Of a stretch of 64,000 nt of DNA, positions 58,347 to 64,000 are shown piece after piece. Source of the DNA: RYN-230 sp963717125 (GTDB lineage Bacteria > Actinomycetota > Actinomycetes > Streptosporangiales > Streptosporangiaceae); NCBI GenBank assembly GCA_963717125.1, contig CAVQVG010000015.1:496001-560000 (forward strand), given 5' to 3'. The translations under genes and the position numbers were made by a program. The notes beneath the pieces were generated by a model. That model saw only the letters and a list, made by a program, of their open reading frames with translations. It was not told the DNA's origin and ran no database searches. Numbering within the stretch: the first letter of the stretch is position 1; every line of letters begins with the position of its first letter.

Positions 58347-58695
58347 GTTCCTGGCCTTCCCATTGGTTAGCAGAGGCACGTTTGGGGGCAGGTCCCCGCC
58401 AGGGTAACGGACGGCGACCGGCCGGCTGCGCCAGCCCGCGCGCCCCGGGACGCCCATGCCGCGCACCCGAGATGCGCCTCCCGTGCGCTGGCCGCGCCGC
58501 GCCACCTGGATATTGGCTGAATGGCCGCTGAGTGAAATGCGGCACACCATTCCGCGCCATCCCGCTCCCGCGCCATCCCGCTCCCGCGCCATCCCGCTCC
58601 GGTGCCGGCGCGCGCCGGAATTATCCGGGAAGCCGGGAAACGGCTCGGTGCGGCTATTTCCGGTCAGTGGCTACCCACCGGTTTGGGGCCGGCCA
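58347..58695. other. Gene-free stretch upstream of the DUF1003-like gene
   Basis: This 349-bp stretch holds the promoter of the minus-strand membrane-protein gene and a three-copy 16-bp tandem repeat. I see no supported gene. Confidence 0.45.
58553..58600. repeat. Three perfect 16-bp tandem repeats
   Basis: CGCGCCATCCCGCTCC is repeated three times without change, in non-coding DNA. It is a likely length-variable locus. Confidence 0.9.
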
Positions 58696-58884
58696 TTACC
58701 GGCGGGTAACCGTGGTTAGCCAGAGCGCCAGCCAGCACGCGGCACCGGCCAGCGGCACCTCGACGAAGCCCGCCTCGGCCAGCGCCAGCGCATGATCGAG
58801 GCCGGGCGCCGAGGTGCACACGTCGAACCAGGCGTCGGTGAGCAGCAACGCGCCGCCAGCCACCGCGGTCAGCGCCGACCGGGG
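58696..58884 (-). pseudogene. C-terminal fragment of a membrane protein
   Basis: The frame reads LTAVAGGALLLTDAWFDVCT, then SAPGLDHALALAEAGFVEVP and LAGAACWLALWLTTVTRR to a TAA. It has two hydrophobic helices and a WFDV-T-x-PG motif seen at the end of small actinobacterial membrane proteins. No start exists: a TGA precedes it and the sequence upstream belongs to an ATPase-like remnant. Confidence 0.5.
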
Positions 58885-59999
58885 TCACCAAGCCGTTCGG
58901 GGCCGGCCTGGCGAGTTTGGCCGCATTCGTGACCAGTTCGGACACTAAAAGCTCTGCCGTTGTCGATCGTCTCGCCCGGCACCCGCCACTTACCCAGCGC
59001 ATCACGCGCGTGACGGCGTGCCCAGAAGGGGGCGCTGAGCATGGCCGCGAGCCTGATCCCGGCAATGACCTCATCGGGCAGATAGGGAGGCGGAAATCTC
59101 TTCACGGTGCCCCGCCGGGCCGCGCTGGCCGTCTCGGCGGATCCGGCGGATACCGCCCGCTGATCTCCTGTCCCCTGATCGGACGGTTCGCCGCGTTCCG
59201 GGCGGGGATGGGCTGGGGTGACGCATCGTGCGGTGGTGGCTGGCTGGGAGTGAGGGCGGCGGGGGGCTGGCCGAGCGCGGCGGCGAGGCGGGCCAGGGTC
59301 CGGGTGCGGGTGCGGCTGCGGCAGGGCCGCTGAGAGCAGCCTTCCAGCCGGACCAGGGTCGATAGGCCGATGCCGGCTTTCCCGGCCAGTTCGGCCGCTG
59401 ACAGGCCGTGCTGATGGCGTAACTGCCGCAGCCGTGCCCCGTCCAGGACGGTAAACCAGCGCTCCGGTGAGCGTGCGGGGCTGAGTGTGCCAGTCATGGA
59501 TGGCTCGTTTCGTGACTGTAATGGGAAGTGGAATCCGGCCACGCGGCGGCGTTGGCGCAGTCAGGGGTCTAGCGGGTGCCGTTGGCCGGGCTAGGGCGTT
59601 CACGGTGGGCTCGCGGGCCAGGCGGCGCAGCCAGTCCCCGGCGGCGCGGCCGTCGTGGCGGGCGAGCTGGATGAACTGGCGGGCGAGTTGCTGGTGGCGG
59701 GCGAGCATCAGGGGGTCGGCGCGGGCCGGGAACGGCACCGTCCTGGGCGCGCGCCGGGTCGGCGCGGGGTCGTCCTCCCGGCCGTCGGCCAGGTAGAGCG
59801 GGGAGACTTTGAGCACGTCGGCCACGGCGACGATGTCCCACACGCGGGTCAGCGTCCGCTGCCCGTTTTCGACCATGGACACAAAGGCGGGTGAGATGCA
59901 GGCCAGGTCTGCTAACGCGACCTGGGACATGCCGCGCCGCAGCCGCAGCGTCCGCAGTCGCACCCCGGCGTCATCCCGCATCGGGTCGAGGCTTCTCAT
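58869..59999 (-). CDS. XRE-family DNA-binding protein with no clear stop
   Basis: Residues 1-about 170 (59999 down to about 59490) form a real protein: an XRE helix-turn-helix (VRLRTLRLRRGMSQVALADLACISPAFVSMVENGQRTL in blocks), the stretch VLKVSPLYLADGRED and a conserved helix ARHQQLARQFIQLARHDGRAAGDWLRRLARE. After that the frame stays open through Pro/Arg-rich sequence opposite or overlapping other genes, to a stop at 58869. The natural end has probably been lost; the second XRE gene begins at 59497 in another frame. Only the first 510 bp are confidently coding. Confidence 0.5.
   Translation of the reverse strand: MRSLDPMRDDAGVRLRTLRLRRGMSQVALADLACISPAFVSMVENGQRTLTRVWDIVAVADVLKVSPLYLADGREDDPAPTRRAPRTVPFPARADPLMLARHQQLARQFIQLARHDGRAAGDWLRRLAREPTVNALARPTAPARPLTAPTPPRGRIPLPITVTKRAIHDWHTQPRTLTGALVYRPGRGTAAAVTPSARPVSGRTGRESRHRPIDPGPAGRLLSAALPQPHPHPDPGPPRRRARPAPRRPHSQPATTARCVTPAHPRPERGEPSDQGTGDQRAVSAGSAETASAARRGTVKRFPPPYLPDEVIAGIRLAAMLSAPFWARRHARDALGKWRVPGETIDNGRAFSVRTGHECGQTRQAGPERLGDPGRR
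58888..59105 (-). pseudogene. Truncated, frameshifted RsbW-like ATPase gene
   Basis: From a GTG at 59105 the frame reads LAAMLSAPFWARRHARDALG and KWRVPGETID, then one extra base shifts to TAELLVSELVTNAAKLARP. This is the N-box region of GHKL ATPases of the anti-sigma/SpoIIAB type (ELVTNA motif). The ATP-binding half after the N box is missing, replaced by the membrane-protein fragment. Two events, a frameshift and a truncation, mark it as dead. Confidence 0.55.
59102..59497 (-). CDS. Small XRE-family DNA-binding protein
   Basis: The 131-residue protein has an XRE helix-turn-helix at about residues 18-50 (LDGARLRQLRHQHGLSAAELAGKAGIGLSTLVRLEG in blocks), a short arginine/threonine run (RSRTRTRTLARLAAALG) and a proline-rich tail. 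The ATG at 59497 is preferred over one 45 bases upstream. It overlaps the open frame of the upstream XRE gene. The RTRTRT run comes from a GCACCC/GGTGCG microrepeat and may reflect a small insertion inside helix 4-5 of the domain. Confidence 0.55.
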   Translation of the reverse strand: MTGTLSPARSPERWFTVLDGARLRQLRHQHGLSAAELAGKAGIGLSTLVRLEGCSQRPCRSRTRTRTLARLAAALGQPPAALTPSQPPPHDASPQPIPARNAANRPIRGQEISGRYPPDPPRRPARPGGAP

Positions 60000-60139
60000 G
60001 CCCGGTCGCCAGAGAGTCTGCTTGGCCCAGCGGATGCGCGGCCGTTCGTTTGTCTTCCACGTCCGGTCATGACGCGTGACTTTAGAAGGGAGAAGTTGGG
60101 GCTAGGGGCACACATTGTGCCCGTAGGTTTTGGTGGGGT

Positions 60140-61266
60140 TTAGCCGAGTAAGCCGACTTTGTCGGCCAGCAGTTCGGCGCGATGCCGTAGCGGTGCTGTG
60201 CGCGTTTCCAGCAGTTCGAGGACGATCCGGCGCGCGTAACCGTTGTAGCGGATGGTCTCCGGCGCGGTTGTGTAGGCGTCCTCCAGGGTGTGCAGGGCGG
60301 AGTCCATGTCGTTGTCGAGGTGATAGGCGCGGGCGACCTCGATGAGGTGGCGTCCGCGCCGGGGCTGGGATGGAATCAGGGCGGCGCGGGCGCGTCGGGC
60401 CTGCCTGACACTTTCGCCGCCCCTGCGTAGTTCAACGTCGACGGTGACGGCGTGAGCGCCCATGATCACGCGGGAGAAGCTGGTCATGGGGTGGTAGTAG
60501 ACGGCCGGGAGATGATCGGCCACCTGCTTGGCTTTGTCCCAGTAGTGCCAGGCGTCGCCGCTGCGGCCGGCTCGGGCAGCGGTATAGCCAGCCTCGAAGT
60601 ACAAGGCACCGGTGATGGCGCGCAGGTTTACATCGGGCTTGGGCGCGAGCGCTTCCAGCATGTGCAGTGTTTCCAGGTTGACGTGATCGGCGGCGTCCCA
60701 GTCGCCGGCGTCACGGTGGGCCTGGGCAAGGAGCCAGGCTGCTCCTGCGATGGCTGCTGGGTCCTCGGATTCCTGGGCGGCGAGCATGCCGCGTTCGGCT
60801 ACCCGCCACAGCAGGTCGGTTGCTGGCTGGTAGGCCAAGTAGAACTGGGAGAGGCTGAAGGCCTCGGCCAGCAGTGCATTCGCATCGCGGCGGCGCTGGC
60901 CGTGGGTGGCGCGCACAAGGTGCTGAGAGTCGCGGAGCAGGTCAGGCAGGAGAGCGCCGAGCACGGTCCGGTGATCGGGGGCAGAGTGCCGCGCTGCCCA
61001 CGCCCGTGCCAGCCGCGCCCGCAGGTGGGCAGGGTTGGGTGGCGCGCTACCAGCGGTAAGGGCGTAGTCGTTGATGGCCGCCCGTACTTGTGGCAGGGCT
61101 GCGTGCCCAGGGCCGGTGAACATCCTGATCGGCATCGCCAGCTGGCGGATTTGCCCACGAGCCCGCCGAGAACCTCGCGCGTCATGCCACGTCGTTCGCG
61201 CCAGAATCTGATCCGCCTGCCGGGGGACAGCGGTCCGGGTTCGGCTGGTCCGTTCGCGTCATCCAT
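60140..61266 (-). pseudogene. XRE-TPR regulator with internal deletion and frameshift
   Basis: The first frame (61266 down to about 61125) reads LSPGRRIRFWRERRGMTREV and LGGLVGKSASW, the first helices of an XRE domain. The second, from about 61135 to 60140, is MPIRMFTGPGHAALPQVRAA followed by a TPR-like helical domain of about 310 residues (AWLLAQAHRDAGDWDAADHV, EAGYTAARAGRSGDAWHYWD). Relatives have about 40 residues between these parts, including the recognition helix. Here they are joined directly and out of frame. The TPR half may still be expressed from its own ATG (61135). Confidence 0.65.
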
Positions 61267-61464
61267 GCGGGTTCCCCGGCTGGTTCGGGTCGGCCGCGTT
61301 ATCGCGGCGCTGCTGCAAGGCTATTCGCGAGTACCGGGTCCGCCTACAGCGTGTGCCTGAGCCCCGCAGACAGGCGGGGAACGGCCCAAGGTCGGGGCCG
61401 CACAGCCGGGCATGCGGCCGGGCATCCTGCATGCGTGCGTTATGCAGACGGGACAGGAAGCGGG

Positions 61465-61920
61465 TCAGCGTGCTACGCGGGCCGGGCAGTGGAGCAGGGA
61501 GCCGATGGCGGTGAGGGCCTGCTCGAACTGCGGCCGGGCACTTGCCCGCAGCGCAGGCCCGGCTACCAGCGGCACCAGCCAGCGCGTGAGGCCAGGCGCG
61601 ACGTTGAACACCTGGTAGCGCAGCAGCGTGCCAGGACCCTGCGGACTCATGCTGTAGACGCCGCGGAACCACCACTGACCGGATATCGCCAGCGTGTGCC
61701 GGTCCTCATCAGCCTCGACGTTAACCCCGGGGACCGGTGAAGCCTCCGCGTGCCCTTCCGCCTGGCGAGCCGGGAAGCGGAGCACGCCGCGCGATCCGGC
61801 GATCATCTCGCGCATCCGCGGCGTGAGGTAAGGCGAGGTTTCCAGCAGGGCGTTCCACACCCGGTTCTCGTCAGCACCGACGATTCCGGTAAGCGACTGC
61901 CGGGGCTTCCCGAACTCCAT
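61465..61920 (-). CDS. SRPBCC-superfamily protein
   Basis: The 151-residue protein fits the START/SRPBCC helix-grip fold: an N-terminal strand (EFGKPRQSLTGIVGADENRVWNALLE), internal strands (HTLAISGQWWFRGVYSMSPQGPGTLLRYQVFNV) and a long C-terminal helix (RASARPQFEQALTAIGSLLH). Such proteins bind lipids or aromatic compounds. The ATG at 61920 is favoured; a second start 15 bases upstream is possible. Codon use is ordinary. It has no operon partner. Confidence 0.65.
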   Translation of the reverse strand: MEFGKPRQSLTGIVGADENRVWNALLETSPYLTPRMREMIAGSRGVLRFPARQAEGHAEASPVPGVNVEADEDRHTLAISGQWWFRGVYSMSPQGPGTLLRYQVFNVAPGLTRWLVPLVAGPALRASARPQFEQALTAIGSLLHCPARVAR

Positions 61921-62123
61921 GCGCACACCCCGCATTCCTCACCTGAAAACTGCCCTCGGCCCGGGTACGCACAAGACTCCAGACAAGCCGCATCCTCCCA
62001 AGTCCAGGGCGCTCTTTTCAGGCAAACTACAGGTCGCCGCTGATCCCAGACGAAAGCCTGAGGCTGGCCATTCCGGCCCACGTCCGCGGACATCGCACGG
62101 GCGGGGCCTGGGATCATGAACGG

Positions 62124-62648
62124 GTGAGTGTGACCCGCCTGATCACCCCGGACGATGCCCCGGCCCTGGCCAAGCTGGTCCGGGCCAACCGCGACTTCCT
62201 CGCGCCCTGGGAACCGGCCCACGGCGAGGGCTACTTCACCGAGGCCGGGCAGCTCGCGGACATCCGGAGCGCGCTCATCCAGTACCGGCAGGGCGTCAAG
62301 CTTCCGCACGTCATCCTGGCCAAGTCCGGCGCGGTAGCCGGCCGCATCAACCTGAACGCCATCGTGCGGGGCGCGTTCCAGTCCGGCAGCCTGGGCTACT
62401 GGGTGAGCGCGGCGGAAAATGGGCGCGGGCTGGCCACCGCGGCGGTGCGGGAGATGGTCCAGCTGGCGTTCGGCCACCTCGACCTGCACCGGGTCGAGGC
62501 CGGCACGCTGCGGCACAACGTCGGGTCGCAGCGGGTGCTGGAGCGCAACGGGTTCGTCCAGTTCGGCCTGGCGCCCAGCTACCTCAAGATCGCCGGCCGC
62601 TGGCAGGACCACGTTCTCTTCCAGCGGCTGAATCCTGGGCCCGGCTGA
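62124..62648 (+). CDS. RimJ/RimL-type GNAT N-acetyltransferase
   Basis: The 174-residue protein is a GNAT acetyltransferase close to RimJ, which acetylates ribosomal protein N-termini. RimJ-like features are LAPWEPAHGEGYFT near the N-terminus, INLNAIVRGAFQSGSLGYWVSAAENGRGLATAAVREMVQLAF (acetyl-CoA loop, in blocks) and HRVEAGTLRHNVGSQRVLERNGF. The start is a GTG. Its TGA overlaps the ATG of the RNA methyltransferase gene by one base, so the two are co-translated, and both probably modify the translation apparatus. Confidence 0.9.
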   Translation: MSVTRLITPDDAPALAKLVRANRDFLAPWEPAHGEGYFTEAGQLADIRSALIQYRQGVKLPHVILAKSGAVAGRINLNAIVRGAFQSGSLGYWVSAAENGRGLATAAVREMVQLAFGHLDLHRVEAGTLRHNVGSQRVLERNGFVQFGLAPSYLKIAGRWQDHVLFQRLNPGPG

Positions 62649-63808
62649 TGGCTCATGCGCTCACCGCACGGTGCGTCCGGGGCCTGGAATGGATCCTGGC
62701 CGACGAGATCGCTGACGGCCGCGGCGCGACTGGCCTGCGGCTGGCCCAGCGCCAGGTCAGCTTCGCTGTGCCCCGGCTGTCCCCGGAGCTGCTGACGCTG
62801 CGCACGGCCGACGACCTGTTCCTGGACGTGGGCACGGCGGCCGGGGTCGAGCGCACCCGGGCGGCGCTGCCCGTGCTGGCCGCGCGGCTCGGCGAGCTCG
62901 ACCTGGCCGGCCCGCTGGCCGCGCTGCAGGACATCCGCGAGCTCCCGGACAAGCTCACGTTCGACGTCGTGGCCAGCCTCTCCGGGCAGCGGACATACAA
63001 CCGCTACGCGGTCGAGGACACGGCGGGCGCCACGCTCGGCCCGGCGCTCAGCGCGCGCTACGTGTCGCGTTCGGCCGGGCCGGCTGACTGGCCCGCGGGC
63101 GGCACCGACCTCACCGTCCGGCTGTTCCTGCACGGCACCGAGGCGCAGGTGACCCTGCGGGCCGGCCAGCGGCCGCTGCACCGCCGCGGCTGGAAGGTGC
63201 GCACCGGGCCGGGCACCCTGCACCCGCCGGTGGCGGCCGCGCTGGCCCGGATCGCCCGGCACCCGGCTGGCGGCCTGATCGCCGATCCGTTCTGCGGCGA
63301 CGGCACGATTCCGGTCGAGGTCGCCCTGGCCGACCCCGCCGCCCGGGTCCTCGCCGCGGACCTCGACGCGGGCCGGCTGGACAACGCCCGGGCCAACGCG
63401 GCCCAGGCCGGCGTCCCGGTGCGGTTCATCCGCGCGGATGCGGCTGGCCCGCTCGCCGGGTCGGGCCGCCTGGACCAGGTCGTCACGAACCCGCCGTGGA
63501 ACCGCGCGGTCGGCGCGGCCGGCCGGGTCGCCGGGGGCCTGGCGCCGTTCTGGCAGCAACTGCCCGCCGCGTTCGGCCCGCGCGGCCGGGTCACGGTCAT
63601 CGCGGACGCGGGGCTCGGCATCGCGGCCGGCCTGCGCGGGCACGGCTACGACATCAGCCTGGCCCAGGGCATCCGGCTGGCTGGGCGGCTGTCCGAGATC
63701 GTGGTCGCGACTCCGCCCGCTGTCGATCCGCTACCGCTCGACCCGGCTCTTACCGGCTGGCGGCAGCGGGCCATCGGCGACAGCATCGTGTCGGCCGAGG
63801 GATTCTGA
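62648..63808 (+). CDS. THUMP-type RNA methyltransferase (UPF0020/TrmN-like)
   Basis: The 386-residue protein has an N-terminal THUMP-like RNA-binding part (residues 1-150: RCVRGLEWILADEIADGRGA, ELPDKLTFDVVASLSGQRTYNR) and a C-terminal Rossmann methyltransferase. The SAM motif is LIADPFCGDGTIPVEVAL, the acidic strand VLAADLDAGRLDNARANA and the catalytic motif VVTNPPWNRAVG (N-P-P-W). It is expected to methylate guanine N2 in tRNA or rRNA. It starts by overlapping the RimJ-like stop. Confidence 0.88.
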   Translation: MAHALTARCVRGLEWILADEIADGRGATGLRLAQRQVSFAVPRLSPELLTLRTADDLFLDVGTAAGVERTRAALPVLAARLGELDLAGPLAALQDIRELPDKLTFDVVASLSGQRTYNRYAVEDTAGATLGPALSARYVSRSAGPADWPAGGTDLTVRLFLHGTEAQVTLRAGQRPLHRRGWKVRTGPGTLHPPVAAALARIARHPAGGLIADPFCGDGTIPVEVALADPAARVLAADLDAGRLDNARANAAQAGVPVRFIRADAAGPLAGSGRLDQVVTNPPWNRAVGAAGRVAGGLAPFWQQLPAAFGPRGRVTVIADAGLGIAAGLRGHGYDISLAQGIRLAGRLSEIVVATPPAVDPLPLDPALTGWRQRAIGDSIVSAEGF

Positions 63809-63812
63809 GCCG

Positions 63813-64000
63813 CTACTGTGGCCCGGCGGGCTCGGTGAGCTGGTGGCTGTCCGCGGCGGTCAGCGTGCACCCGTAGATCTTTTTCAGCTCCGCGATGACG
63901 CGCAGCGTGTCCTCGTCGAACGGCGGCTGCCCCTCGAACGCGTGCAGCACGACCCCTTCCAGCAGATCACCGAGCGACATGTCGAGGTACTCGGCCAGGC
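63813..64000 (-). CDS. C-terminal part of an unidentified protein (runs off the window)
   Basis: The visible minus-strand frame reads LAEYLDMSLGDLLEGVVLHA, then FEGQPPFDEDTLRVIAELKK and IYGCTLTAADSHQLTEPAG to a TAG at 63813-63815. The helix pattern and the LAEYLDMSLGDLLEG start resemble a ribbon-helix-helix-like or small globular C-terminus. The start lies outside the window. It converges with the RNA methyltransferase gene. Confidence 0.6.
   Translation of the reverse strand, partial: LAEYLDMSLGDLLEGVVLHAFEGQPPFDEDTLRVIAELKKIYGCTLTAADSHQLTEPAGPQ

Overview
The window is very GC-rich, densely coding DNA from an actinomycete. The lineage markers are a complete mycofactocin cluster, an F420-type LLM oxidoreductase, GAF-ANTAR regulators, an ECF42-type sigma factor with its DGPF-domain partner, a PaaX/IclR/PucR regulator mix, many GTG starts and short 4-14 bp gene overlaps. 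Two secreted peptidases of acid-active families (S53 and G1) suggest a soil organism tolerant of low pH. I could not identify the genus. No rRNA, tRNA, CRISPR array, phage or transposase gene was found.

Layout. 0-2.5 kb: a partial gene, a DMT-type membrane protein, a DUF421 protein and a secreted NlpC/P60 protein. 2.9-9.9 kb: one minus-strand operon encoding a split dikinase-like phosphotransferase (swivelling phosphohistidine subunit plus ATP-grasp subunit), a biotin carrier, a biotin carboxylase (frameshifted by a 25-bp insertion that duplicates adjacent sequence), a pyruvate-carboxylase-type carboxyltransferase and a HAD phosphatase. A divergent MhpR-like IclR regulator and a quinone-reductase-like MDR protein follow, with nested palindromes in the shared promoter. 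12-16.8 kb: a complete branched-chain-type ABC importer. 17-18.8 kb: S53 peptidase. 18.9-24.4 kb: small regulators, membrane proteins, the ECF42/DGPF pair and several gene remnants. 24.4-26.3 kb: a two-component system. 26.3-28.7 kb: an LLM/F420 oxidoreductase and a KstD-like flavoprotein behind a perfect KstR-type operator. 28.7-30.4 kb: two GAF-ANTAR genes, then a gap holding a candidate structured RNA.

30.9-56.8 kb is a catabolic and one-carbon region. It contains acetoacetyl-CoA synthetase, a cupin dioxygenase-like protein, a zinc alcohol dehydrogenase and a MetE-like methyltransferase (frameshifted) opposite PaaX; an NDMA/mycofactocin-dependent alcohol dehydrogenase; a PucR-led operon with a homocysteine methyltransferase-MTHFR fusion and a three-subunit molybdenum hydroxylase; an aldehyde dehydrogenase; and an operon of MetV-like, MetF-like, methyltransferase-like and second MetE-like (frameshifted) genes. 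It ends in the mycofactocin cluster mftR-mftABCEFD. A 27-bp palindrome lies between mftR and mftA, a 56-bp inverted repeat flanks mftE, and what looks like a scar of a short-chain dehydrogenase lies between mftE and mftF. My reading (inference) is that alcohol and methyl-group oxidation are linked here through mycofactocin, folate and molybdenum-enzyme redox steps.

56.8-64 kb: a G1 peptidase, a membrane protein with a nine-residue C-terminal repeat, a decayed block of XRE/TPR/ATPase regulator genes, an SRPBCC protein, a RimJ-like acetyltransferase, a THUMP-type RNA methyltransferase and a partial gene at the edge. Several genes are broken (5.6, 35.1, 47.3, 59.0 and 61.1 kb). Some breaks could be consensus errors in G/C runs, but the 25-bp insertion and the internal deletions look like real events.
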